From contig JAMPYE010000100.1 in assembly GCA_023700825.1 (NCBI GenBank), positions 1-11,204 of the forward strand: DNA of 11,204 bases, given 5' to 3'. Origin of the DNA: Thermoanaerobaculia bacterium. GTDB lineage: Bacteria; Acidobacteriota; Thermoanaerobaculia; Gp7-AA8. Under the pieces are notes generated by a model that was given only the letters and a program-made list of their open reading frames with translations, had not been told where the DNA came from and did no database searches. Position numbers and translations under genes: made by a program. Positions 1-5,865 of this stretch are shown piece after piece; positions within the stretch are counted from its first letter, which is position 1; each line of letters opens with the position of its first letter.

Positions 1-83
1 AACAGAAACTCGAGAATCAGGATCGGGTGTCTGGACTGTCGAGCGGCTTACGCGAATCCGAACGCCTTCTACATTTTTCCGTT

Positions 84-97
84 CAGCATTCAGCATT
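84..97. repeat. CAGCATT heptamer, two tandem copies
   Basis: Two exact CAGCATT units lie side by side, with a partial unit (GTT) before them and TCG after. They sit in the 115 gene-free bases downstream of the aldolase stop codon. The rest of 1-115 shows no gene, hairpin or T-run that I can support. The unit length matches the other heptamer tracts in this window, at 4356-4506 and 5671-6947, though the sequence differs. Two copies alone could be chance. Confidence 0.5.
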
Positions 98-115
98 CGT
101 CGTGTTTCCACCGCT

Positions 116-766
116 TCACCTTCGCATTCGTCGCAGGTAGATCGCCCTCGCCGCGGCGATCGCTTCGTCGGTTAGGCGCACGGGCTCGCCCGCGGCGAGT
201 GCGGTGAGGTACGCGGCCGCGGCCGACTCCATCAGCGACGCGACGCGCAGCGCGTCGCCGGCCGTCGCGCCGACGCAGACGTCGCCGTGGCTCGCGAGGA
301 TGACGGCCGCCCGGTCGCCGAGCGCGGCGACGACGTTACGCGCGAGCGCCGCGGTGCCCGAGAAGGCGTACTCGGCGACCTCGACCTCGCCGCCGAACCA
401 GGCGACGATCTCGTCGATGACGGGAGGGAGCGGCCTTCGGAGCAGGGAGAGCGCGGTGACGCTCGTGCCATGGGTGTGAACGACGGCGCCCGCGTCTGCG
501 CGCGCGTGGTAGACGGCGAGGTGGAGCGGGAGCTCGGCGCTCGGTCGGAACGGCGCGTCGAGCAGGGTGCCGTCGAGCGCGACGATCGCGATCTGGTCGA
601 GCTGCAGGTCATCCCACGCGACCGAGGTCGGGGTGATCGCGATTGCAGCTTCGCCGTCCACCCGGCAGCTCACGTTGCCCGACGACACGGCGACCAGCCG
701 GGCGGCGTGCATCGCGCGCGCCGCGTCGAACGTTTCCTCGCGCGCCCGTTCTCTCGCGTCGCTCAT
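116..766 (-). CDS. class II aldolase/adducin family protein
   Basis: This is a 216-residue protein, close to the length of L-fuculose-phosphate aldolase, and probably a cytoplasmic zinc-dependent sugar-phosphate aldolase, epimerase or dehydratase. Visible family motifs are SSGNVS (28-33), ITPTS (44-48, substrate loop), PSAE (75-78, with the expected catalytic or metal-binding Glu78), HTH (97-99) and SHG (159-161). Together these give the His97/His99/His160 zinc triad. The start at 766 follows a GAGG four bases past the SixA stop. An open frame runs upstream to 877, but that part lies inside the SixA gene and lacks family similarity. It is the last gene of a minus-strand block after ppx and sixA. 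PSAE replaces the more usual PSSE and SHG replaces NHG. The family is clear, but the substrate cannot be read from sequence. Confidence 0.88.
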   Translation of the reverse strand: MSDARERAREETFDAARAMHAARLVAVSSGNVSCRVDGEAAIAITPTSVAWDDLQLDQIAIVALDGTLLDAPFRPSAELPLHLAVYHARADAGAVVHTHGTSVTALSLLRRPLPPVIDEIVAWFGGEVEVAEYAFSGTAALARNVVAALGDRAAVILASHGDVCVGATAGDALRVASLMESAAAAYLTALAAGEPVRLTDEAIAAARAIYLRRMRR

Positions 767-770
767 CGCC

Positions 771-1463
771 TCAGCCGAGTTTGCGCAGCATACGCGGCGC
801 GAGCATCCACTCGAGCGTCCCCTTGCCGCTCTCGTCGAGCCGGATGCCGACCCCGCCGGCCTTCCTGAGGTCGGCACGCAGCGAGCCCCTGATCCCGACG
901 AGGTGGGCGAACGAGTCGCCGAGGTGCGGCTCGTGCCCGACGACGATGATGTTGCGTCCGCCCTGCGAGGCGATCAGCCTGGCGAGCAGCGCGGGGTCGG
1001 CCGCGGGCAGCAGGGCGTCCGTCACCTGGATCTTCAGCGTGTCGCCGTACGCCTTCGTCAGCCAGAGCGCGGTCTGCATCGCCCGCAGCAGGGGACTGGA
1101 GAAGATCGTGTCGGCGTCCGGGAAGATCTCGCGCATCCCGCGCGCGGCGCGCTTGGTCTTCGCGTGCCCGTCAGCGGTCAGGCTGCGATCCGCGTCCGTC
1201 TTCTCGGCAGAGTGCTCCTCCGCGGGCCCGTGACGGAACAGGACGACGAACCGGCTCACGCGCTGTTGCGGTGCGGGTCTAACGCTCCTCGAGGCGCCTG
1301 CAGGCTTCGCGCTCTTGGCTTTCACACGTGCCCCGACAGCCACGGCCTTGCGTCGAGCTTTCACCTTCGGCCGCGCTTTGCGCGCCGGTTTGGGCTGCGG
1401 TTCGGGAGCGGTCTCGGCAACGGCTGGCTGTGGCTCGGTCGACTCAGGATTCTGGTCCGGCAT
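771..1463 (-). CDS. sixA: SixA-type histidine phosphatase with basic N-terminal tail
   Basis: This is a 230-residue histidine phosphatase superfamily protein. The catalytic part starts near residue 72 with LFRHG (catalytic His78), then has a D..R.LT..G segment (90-99), SSPLLRAMQTA (122-132) and VVGHEP (His177), as in phosphohistidine phosphatase SixA. E. coli SixA has about 160 residues. The extra 70 here are low-complexity and rich in Pro, Ala, Lys and Arg, acidic up to about residue 22 and strongly basic from 25 to 71. The start at 1463 has GTGGAG four bases upstream. It overlaps the end of the Ppx/GppA gene by 20 bases, so translational coupling is likely. SixA-like proteins remove phosphate from phosphohistidine, but the target here is unknown. 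The symbol reflects the subfamily, not a proven orthologue. Confidence 0.85.
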   Translation of the reverse strand: MPDQNPESTEPQPAVAETAPEPQPKPARKARPKVKARRKAVAVGARVKAKSAKPAGASRSVRPAPQQRVSRFVVLFRHGPAEEHSAEKTDADRSLTADGHAKTKRAARGMREIFPDADTIFSSPLLRAMQTALWLTKAYGDTLKIQVTDALLPAADPALLARLIASQGGRNIIVVGHEPHLGDSFAHLVGIRGSLRADLRKAGGVGIRLDESGKGTLEWMLAPRMLRKLG

Positions 1464-2976
1464 GGAACTCCACCTTTCGTTCGAACAACTCGGAGAAATA
1501 GCGGGCGCGCTTTCGCGCACTGTCGAGCTCGAGGCTCGGGTCGAGCCTCGGGCGAACGTGGAAGCGCACGACTTTCACGCCGACGTCGACGCCGACGTCG
1601 CGGATCGCCTGACGCCGGCTGCGGTCGAGCGCCGCCGCGATGCGGAGGATCGCCGCGAGACGCTGCACGATCCTGCGGTGATCGGGCGAGAGCTCCTGGA
1701 AGTTCTCGTCCGTCGCGGAAGGCGTCGACTTGCGGTAGTAGCGCGCGACGTTCGCGATCACCATCACCTGGTCGTTCGTGAAACCGCGCAGTCCCGCGTG
1801 GCGGATCAGGTAATAGGTGTGGCGATGGTGTCCCTTGAACGACACGTGCATGCCGATCTCGTGAAGCAGCGCCGCCGATTCCAGCAACTCGCGATGGTCG
1901 TCGCTCAGCTTGTGGACCGGCCTGGTCTGGTCGAAGATCCGGAGCGCGAGCCTGGCGACGTGCGCCGAGTGAACTCGATCGCACTCGCTTCGCTCCGCGA
2001 GCTCGAGCACGGCCGACTGCCGGACGCCGACGCTTCGGTCCTTCCTCGTCGTGCTCTCCGCGAGCCACGTCTCGACGAGCCCTTCCCGAAGGGCCGCGGT
2101 ACACGCACGCAGCCGTCGCCTGTCGACGGCGATGAGGATCTCGAGGAGCGCGAGCCCTCCGGCCAGGATCGTCTCGGCTCGCTTCGGCTCGATTCCGAAC
2201 GCCTCGACGCGCTTTGCGGCGCTGACCGATGCCAGCCGGTCGAGCAGCGCCTCGAGGTCGCCCCGCTCCAGCCAGCGGAGCCCCGAGGCGACGGCCTCGT
2301 CGGTCTGCTTGCCCGCGAGCTCGGCGAGCGTGGTGATCGTACCGGACGATCCGATGCAGAAGTCGAATCCGACGGAGGCGATCCGGGAGAGCGTCTTGCG
2401 CAGCGTCTTTCGGACGTGCTTGCGGCACGCGTCGAGCTCCGCCGCTCCCGGCGGGTCGGAGCGAAAGAATTTTTCCGCGAGCCGGATCGATCCGAGCGGG
2501 TGGCTCCGGGCGAAGTAGACCTCGGCGTCGGTGCCGACGACGAGCTCGATCGAGCCGCCGCCGATGTCGATGCAGAGCGCGGTGCCTCCCTTGAAGTCGA
2601 CCGCCGATCGGATCGCGCGATAGATCAGGTCGGCTTCCTGCTCTCCGGAGATCACGTCGATCCGGATTCCGCTGGCCGCCTCCGCGCGCTCGACGAAGTC
2701 CCTTCCGTTGGGCGCCTCGCGAACGGCGCTCGTCGCGACCGCGAGGATGTCGTCGACCTCCCAGCGTCGGGCGATCCCGGCCATCGTCTCGAGCGCCGCG
2801 ATGCCGCGGAGCATCGCTTCGGCGGTGAGCGGCTCGCCGCCGAGGCTTCCCCGGGCGAGCTGCACCATCTCCTTTTCCTTGTCGAGCACCCGGTAGCCGC
2901 CGCCGCGCGGCTCGACGATGATCATGTGGATCGAGTTGCTTCCCACGTCGATCGCCGCCATCCGCTGGTGCGCCAT
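1444..2976 (-). CDS. Ppx/GppA family exopolyphosphatase or pppGpp phosphatase
   Basis: This 510-residue protein has the ASKHA-fold core of Ppx/GppA enzymes. Motifs seen are AIDVGSNS (8-15, first phosphate loop), TSAVREAPN (82-90), SGEQEA (110-115, catalytic glutamate region), DIGGGSIE (137-144, second phosphate loop) and a GSSGT stretch. The C-terminal half carries an HD-like helical domain with HSAHVARLAL and a LLHEIG segment (His372) followed by a His-rich loop. It hydrolyses polyphosphate, pppGpp or both, and sequence alone does not separate these. Of the starts, 2976 gives MAHQRM; Met6 at 2961 is also possible, and the upstream frame to 3177 lacks family residues. There is no Shine-Dalgarno, but a TACAAT hexamer ends seven bases upstream, which suggests a leaderless message. 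It is divergent from the gene at 3128 and overlaps sixA downstream. Confidence 0.92.
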   Translation of the reverse strand: MAHQRMAAIDVGSNSIHMIIVEPRGGGYRVLDKEKEMVQLARGSLGGEPLTAEAMLRGIAALETMAGIARRWEVDDILAVATSAVREAPNGRDFVERAEAASGIRIDVISGEQEADLIYRAIRSAVDFKGGTALCIDIGGGSIELVVGTDAEVYFARSHPLGSIRLAEKFFRSDPPGAAELDACRKHVRKTLRKTLSRIASVGFDFCIGSSGTITTLAELAGKQTDEAVASGLRWLERGDLEALLDRLASVSAAKRVEAFGIEPKRAETILAGGLALLEILIAVDRRRLRACTAALREGLVETWLAESTTRKDRSVGVRQSAVLELAERSECDRVHSAHVARLALRIFDQTRPVHKLSDDHRELLESAALLHEIGMHVSFKGHHRHTYYLIRHAGLRGFTNDQVMVIANVARYYRKSTPSATDENFQELSPDHRRIVQRLAAILRIAAALDRSRRQAIRDVGVDVGVKVVRFHVRPRLDPSLELDSARKRARYFSELFERKVEFHAGPES

Positions 2977-2983
2977 GCGTCGA

Positions 2984-2989
2984 ATTGTA
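2984..2989 (-). promoter_or_regulatory. possible -10 box (TACAAT) of the ppx gene
   Basis: On the minus strand TACAAT lies with seven bases between its 3' end and the ATG at 2976, so transcription would begin at or one base before the start codon. This fits the lack of a Shine-Dalgarno. No recognisable -35 box lies 16-18 bases upstream, where the sequence is GC-rich, so the call is tentative. The remaining intergenic bases up to 3127 hold a GGCGCC-GGGA-GGCGCC inverted repeat (3006-3021) and a 6-bp hairpin (3060-3075), both of unknown role. Confidence 0.35.
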
Positions 2990-3127
2990 TGCCAGCGCCG
3001 CGAGGGGCGCCGGGAGGCGCCAGCGTTGTGATCCACCGCACGAAAATTGCGGCGGCATCCGTGAGGCTGCTCACGACGCGGCTGCTGGCGTGGCACTAAC
3101 TTGAGAGACGTCATGAGAGGAGTGGAC

Positions 3128-3355
3128 ATGACGCTCGTACGAATCGTGCTCGCCGATGGCGAGTCGGTAATTGCCAACCTCGATGCCAGGGGCCTCGCCC
3201 CGGGCGGCTCCCGCGAGGAGCCGGTCGTGACGCTTACGGCAGAGGATGCGGTCGATTGCCTGCCTGCAGACCGGGTCGAGGCGATCCTGCCGGTGGTCCG
3301 CGGAGTCCCGATTCCGGGCGGTGCGCCGATCTATCGCTTCGCCACGCTGGCCTGA
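3128..3355 (+). CDS. small hypothetical protein (75 residues)
   Basis: I do not recognise this protein. It starts MTLVRIVLADGES, has no Cys pair, transmembrane segment or signal peptide, and looks like a small soluble beta-rich domain with a Gly/Pro-rich C-terminal part (VRGVPIPGGAPIYRF). The ATG at 3128 is preceded by AGGAG (3118-3122) with five-base spacing, which is better than the possible TTG at 3101 or ATG at 3113. It ends 37 bases before the acyltransferase, and those bases hold the hairpin that covers the next start codon. It may therefore be the leading gene of an envelope operon whose translation affects the next gene. Good start signals, a consistent codon pattern and position support a real gene. 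Confidence 0.6.
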   Translation: MTLVRIVLADGESVIANLDARGLAPGGSREEPVVTLTAEDAVDCLPADRVEAILPVVRGVPIPGGAPIYRFATLA

Positions 3356-3363
3356 ATCGTTAT

Positions 3364-3395
3364 CATCAGTCTCCGCAATCGCGGGAAGACTGATG
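3364..3395 (+). promoter_or_regulatory. hairpin that sequesters the acyltransferase start codon
   Basis: CATCAGTCT (3364-3372) pairs perfectly with AGACTGATG (3387-3395). An inner CCGC/GCGG stem (3373-3376 with 3381-3384) has an AATC loop and a two-base GA bulge on one side. Thirteen base pairs in all enclose the only Shine-Dalgarno-like stretch (GGGAAG, 3383-3388), and the ATG at 3393-3395 is itself paired with CAT. In RNA this should hide the start site. A ribosome ending at 3355 on the small upstream gene stops just before the stem, so coupling, a protein or temperature could open it. The pairing is seen directly; the regulatory role is inferred. Confidence 0.6.
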
Positions 3396-4340
3396 GCCAA
3401 CGACGGAGAACAGTCGGCTGAGCGCGCCGGTGCAGCGCGCGCGCCGAAGCCGAGACATTACGCGGAGTACGCGCTCTATCTCGTCGTCGCCTGGCTTGCC
3501 CGCGTGCTCGGCGAGCGGAACCTCGGCAGGCTCGCCCGCCTTCTCGCCGTCGTCTCCGGCAGCGTGATCGAACGGCGCACGAGGCTCGCGCTCCGGAATC
3601 TCGAACTGGCGATGCCGGAGCTTCTCCCCGCCGAGCGGAAGAAGATCGTCGCCGGCTGCTGGACGCATTTCATGCGGATGTCGCTCGACTACGTCCGGAC
3701 CTCGTCGATTCCGCTCGAGGAGATTGCGAAGGAGTTCGAGGTCCTCGGGCGCGAGCACATGGAGCGCGCCGTGGCGCTCGACCGGGCGGTGATGATCGTG
3801 ACGGCGCACTTCGGATCGTGGGAAAGCGCGCTCGGCGTCGCCTGCCAGTTCGGACGGAAGGTCACCGTCGTCGGGCGCAGACTCGACAACCCGCTGTTGC
3901 ACCGGCGCATCTACGAAGGGCGGACACGCGGAGGCGTGCGGCTTCTCGACCGCCGCGTCGCCACCCGCGGGCTCGTCCAGGCGATCGCGGAGAAGGAGAT
4001 TCTCGTCCTGCTGGTCGACCAGGCGGTTCAGCCGGCGCAGGGCGAGTTGCTCCCGTTTCTCGGCCGTCCCGGCTGGACCACCGTCGGACCCGCGCGACTC
4101 GCGGTCAAGTACGACCTGCCGATCATTCCGGTCTTCACGTACCCGTCCACGGCCGGACGCGGGCCCTGGCTCGAGTTCGAGCCGATGATCGTTCCGAGCG
4201 AGGCCCCCGAGGCGAGCCGTACGCCCGCGGGGCTCATGACCGTGATCAACGAGAAGATCTCGGCGCGCATCCGTCGCGACCCGGAGCTCTGGCTCTGGTT
4301 TCACGACCGGTGGAAGGGAACCGGCGACGGTGAGAATTGA
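3393..4340 (+). CDS. lysophospholipid/lipid A (LpxL/HtrB-like) acyltransferase
   Basis: This is a 315-residue member of the bacterial lipid A acyltransferase family, which moves an acyl chain from acyl-ACP to a glycolipid at the inner membrane. A hydrophobic N-terminal helix (about residues 24-40, YALYLVVAWLARVLG) follows a short polar tail. The catalytic HFGSWE (139-144, His139 and Glu144) is the family's HxxxxE form. Later hallmarks are the Asp-Gln pair at 209-210, LPFLGRPGWTT, the LAVKYDLPIIPVF strand and the C-terminal WFHDRWK. The chosen ATG removes 49 upstream in-frame residues that belong to the small gene and spacer. An LpxL-like enzyme points to a Gram-negative envelope. The exact acceptor (lipid A, ornithine lipid, other) is not known. 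The glycosyltransferase follows on the same strand. Confidence 0.9.
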   Translation: MANDGEQSAERAGAARAPKPRHYAEYALYLVVAWLARVLGERNLGRLARLLAVVSGSVIERRTRLALRNLELAMPELLPAERKKIVAGCWTHFMRMSLDYVRTSSIPLEEIAKEFEVLGREHMERAVALDRAVMIVTAHFGSWESALGVACQFGRKVTVVGRRLDNPLLHRRIYEGRTRGGVRLLDRRVATRGLVQAIAEKEILVLLVDQAVQPAQGELLPFLGRPGWTTVGPARLAVKYDLPIIPVFTYPSTAGRGPWLEFEPMIVPSEAPEASRTPAGLMTVINEKISARIRRDPELWLWFHDRWKGTGDGEN

Positions 4341-4355
4341 AGGGATGGCCGATTC

Positions 4356-4383
4356 CGGATTTCGGATTTCGAATTTCGAAATT
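4356..4383 (+). repeat. CGGATTT heptamer tract (left, inverted arm)
   Basis: Four units in register: CGGATTT twice, then CGAATTT and CGAAATT. They are the reverse complement of the AAATCCG units at 4472-4506, from which they are separated by 88 bases with no gene. The two arms can pair over about 21 bases with one mismatch. The arm lies 16 bases after the acyltransferase stop and could form a large stem in the acyltransferase-glycosyltransferase message. There is no T-run, so it is not an ordinary terminator. Confidence 0.8.
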
Positions 4384-4471
4384 GAAGGCAACACCGCGAA
4401 CCGGGCCGGTCATCCGATCTCGGGCGCACGTTCATGCGAGGCGTTCGTGCAAAGGCGAAGCCGCGCCACTC

Positions 4472-4506
4472 AAATCCGAAATCCGAAATCCGAAATCCGA
4501 AATTCG
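4472..4506 (+). repeat. AAATCCG heptamer tract (right arm) abutting a start codon
   Basis: Four exact AAATCCG units and one AAATTCG unit lie in tandem, and the next unit starts AAATG, which holds the glycosyltransferase ATG at 4509. The tract takes the place of a ribosome binding site. Such A/T-rich heptamers stand out from the GC-rich surroundings. They create false open frames (repeating Lys-Ser-Glu-Ile-Arg-Asn on this strand, Arg-Ile-Ser-Asp-Phe-Gly-Phe on the other). Confidence 0.9.
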
Positions 4507-4520
4507 AAATGACCATTTCG
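4505..4520 (+). promoter_or_regulatory. palindrome over the glycosyltransferase start codon
   Basis: CGAAATG-AC-CATTTCG is a perfect 7-base inverted repeat, realistically a 6-bp stem with a four-base loop. It contains the ATG at 4509-4511. The 3' half (ATTTCGG, 4515-4521) is itself the reverse complement of a CCGAAAT heptamer unit, so it could pair with any upstream copy instead. A role in limiting translation is inferred. Confidence 0.45.
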
Positions 4521-5231
4521 GTAGTCATTCCCGCCTACAACGAAGCCCGAAGGCTTCCGGAGACTCTTCGGAAGATCGACGAGTACGCGCCGCACAGCCC
4601 GCGGCCGATCGTCGAGGTGATCGTCGTCGACGACGGGAGCCGGGACGGAACGGCGTTCGCCGCGCCTGCGACGCATACGTCGCTGCGCGTCCGGACCATC
4701 TCCTATTCGCGCAACTCGGGTAAGGGTTACGCGATCCGTCGTGGCGTGATCGAGGCGAAGGGAGAGTTGATTCTGATCAGCGACGCGGACCTCTCCACGC
4801 CGATCACGGAGCTGGAGAAGCTGCTCGCAGCGACGGCGACCCACGACATCGCGATCGGATCGCGCGCGGTGGACCGCTCGCTCGTGAGGGTCCGGCAGCC
4901 GTGGCTTCGCGAGCGTGTGGGAAGGGTCGGGAACCACCTGATGCGCGCGATTACGGGAATGCCGTTTCGCGACACGCAGTGCGGCTTCAAGCTCGTTCGC
5001 GCCGATCGGGCCAGGGAGATTTTCCGTGTCGCGGTGATCGATCGTTTCGCGTGGGACGTCGAGTTTCTCCTGCTCGCGGGGATCCAGGGATGCACGATCG
5101 CGGAGGTTCCCGTGCTCTGGTTCAACTCGCCGGAGTCGCGCGTGAACATTTTGAGGGATCCGCCGAAGGTGCTGTGGGACATCACGCGCCTCCGGCTGCG
5201 GTACGGGAAGTTCCGCGACGTCAGGCGTTGA
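4509..5231 (+). CDS. family 2 glycosyltransferase (polyprenyl/dolichyl-phosphate glucosyltransferase-like)
   Basis: This is a 240-residue GT-A fold glycosyltransferase resembling Alg5-type dolichyl-phosphate beta-glucosyltransferases. Such enzymes move a sugar from a nucleotide sugar to a polyprenyl phosphate on the cytoplasmic face. Motifs seen are SVVIPAYNEARR (4-15), VVDDGSRDG (39-47), SDADLSTP (91-98, with the metal-binding Asp92-Ala-Asp94) and RDTQCGFKL (154-162), the last being typical of this subgroup. There are no transmembrane helices, unlike the longer GtrB/ArnC types. The start is set by the conserved MTISVVIPAYNE. The longer frame from 4434 only adds heptamer-encoded residues. No Shine-Dalgarno is present. 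Its last 11 bases overlap the 3' end of the MerR gene on the other strand. With the acyltransferase it suggests envelope glycolipid or glycan assembly. Confidence 0.9.
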   Translation: MTISVVIPAYNEARRLPETLRKIDEYAPHSPRPIVEVIVVDDGSRDGTAFAAPATHTSLRVRTISYSRNSGKGYAIRRGVIEAKGELILISDADLSTPITELEKLLAATATHDIAIGSRAVDRSLVRVRQPWLRERVGRVGNHLMRAITGMPFRDTQCGFKLVRADRAREIFRVAVIDRFAWDVEFLLLAGIQGCTIAEVPVLWFNSPESRVNILRDPPKVLWDITRLRLRYGKFRDVRR

Positions 5232-5640
5232 GCATCTCGAGCAGCGCGCGAAGGTCGTCGCGTATTTCGCCGAGAGTCTTCTTCTGCCGCGGGCTCAGTC
5301 CCTTCGGCGGCTCTGGGGAGGCGGCAACCGTCACGTCGGCCGCTGCGGACGGCGCCGCGGGCTCGCTCTTCTGCGGCGTCTTCGGCTCCCCGCCGTCGCG
5401 CAGCTCCGCCTCGAGCTTCTTCTTCGCACCCGCGATCGTGAAGCCCTCGGTGTAGAGCAACTCCTTGATCCGGAGGATGACGTCGATGTCGCGCTGGGAG
5501 TAGGTTCGCTGCCCTCCGCCGGTCTTGTCTGGGGCCAGCGGTGGAAACTCGGTCTCCCAGTAACGGAGGACGTACGGCTGCACGTCTGCCTGCTTGCAGA
5601 CGTCACCGATCTTGAAACGCTTGCTTTCCGTGGTGGCCAT
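5221..5640 (-). CDS. MerR family transcriptional regulator (small, no ligand domain)
   Basis: This 139-residue protein has an N-terminal MerR winged helix (about 9-80: FKIGDVCKQADVQPYVLRYWETEFP, then the wing QRTYSQRDIDVILRIKELLYTEGFTIAGAKKKL). A Pro/Ala-rich linker (about 85-115) and a C-terminal helix follow. There is no cysteine-rich or drug-binding effector domain. It matches the widespread MerR type with HVLRYWETEFP and YTIAGA motifs, whose targets are poorly known. The start at 5640 gives the conserved N-terminus; 29 upstream in-frame codons arise from repeat DNA. There is no Shine-Dalgarno, but a perfect TATAAT ends 13 bases upstream. It lies downstream of the MEMO gene on the same strand and overlaps the glycosyltransferase tail by 11 bases. 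Confidence 0.92.
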   Translation of the reverse strand: MATTESKRFKIGDVCKQADVQPYVLRYWETEFPPLAPDKTGGGQRTYSQRDIDVILRIKELLYTEGFTIAGAKKKLEAELRDGGEPKTPQKSEPAAPSAAADVTVAASPEPPKGLSPRQKKTLGEIRDDLRALLEMLNA

Positions 5641-5653
5641 AAGGCTGGGAGAG

Positions 5654-5659
5654 ATTATA
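5654..5659 (-). promoter_or_regulatory. -10 box (TATAAT) of the merR gene
   Basis: On the minus strand a perfect TATAAT lies with 13 bases between it and the ATG at 5640, so the expected transcript has a leader of only about seven bases and no Shine-Dalgarno. The hexamer at the right distance for a -35 (17-base spacer, 5677-5682) reads TTCGCC, a weak match that falls inside the heptamer tract of the neighbouring repeat element. The regulator may therefore be transcribed apart from the MEMO gene. Confidence 0.55.
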
Positions 5660-5670
5660 GAGAGAAGCAC

Positions 5671-5859
5671 GCGAGAGGCGAAGGGCGAGAGGCGATAAGC
5701 AGGCGGAATGCGGTGTGGAGTGCGCAAGCGCAGCTTGCGCTCTTCCTCGTCGAAGCGAAGCTTCGACGGCGGTCGACGGATCGCGGAAGCTTCGCTTCCG
5801 CAAGGGACGGCGAACGCTCCGCTTTCGCACTACACATGAGCCTGCTTATCGCCTTTCGC
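5671..5859. repeat. four-hairpin intergenic repeat element, copy A
   Basis: This fills the gap between the MEMO stop and the MerR promoter. Left edge: heptamers GCGAGAG, GCGAAGG, GCGAGAG, GCGATAA (5671-5698). Right edge: TTATCGC, CTTTCGC (5846-5859). The 15 bases at 5690-5704 are an exact inverted match of 5840-5854. Inside are ends TGTGGAGTGCG (5714-5724) and CGCACTACACA (5826-5836), and four hairpins with triplet loops: 5722-5740 (8 bp, loop GCA), 5748-5768 (9 bp, GAA), 5783-5801 (8 bp, TTC) and 5810-5828 (8 pairs with one mismatch, TCC). No coding frame is credible. Copy B at 6744-6947 has the same plan. It looks like a non-autonomous, REP- or MITE-like element; no transposase is nearby. 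Confidence 0.85.
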
Positions 5860-5865
5860 CTGCCG

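Noticed and set aside
1577..1602. Near-tandem GCCGACGTCGAC repeats in the Ppx/GppA gene
   Set aside because: They encode a Asp-Val-Gly-Val repeat in frame within the coding sequence; only two copies, explained by composition.
1315..3099. Long plus-strand open frame of 594 codons
   Set aside because: It lies opposite the Ppx/GppA gene, shows no family motifs and is Arg/Asp-rich as expected from GC-rich antisense.
3091..3105. Sigma-54-like TGGCAC-TAAC-TTGAG
   Set aside because: The spacing is one base short and the conserved GC of the -12 element is missing.
4356..4506. CRISPR array or rho-independent terminator
   Set aside because: Units are 7 bases with no spacers, so not CRISPR; no GC-rich stem followed by T-run, so not a standard terminator.
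4301..4528. Small frames encoding repeated FGFRISDFGF-type peptides
   Set aside because: The peptides come from the heptamer array and have no start signals; they are a common false annotation of such repeats.
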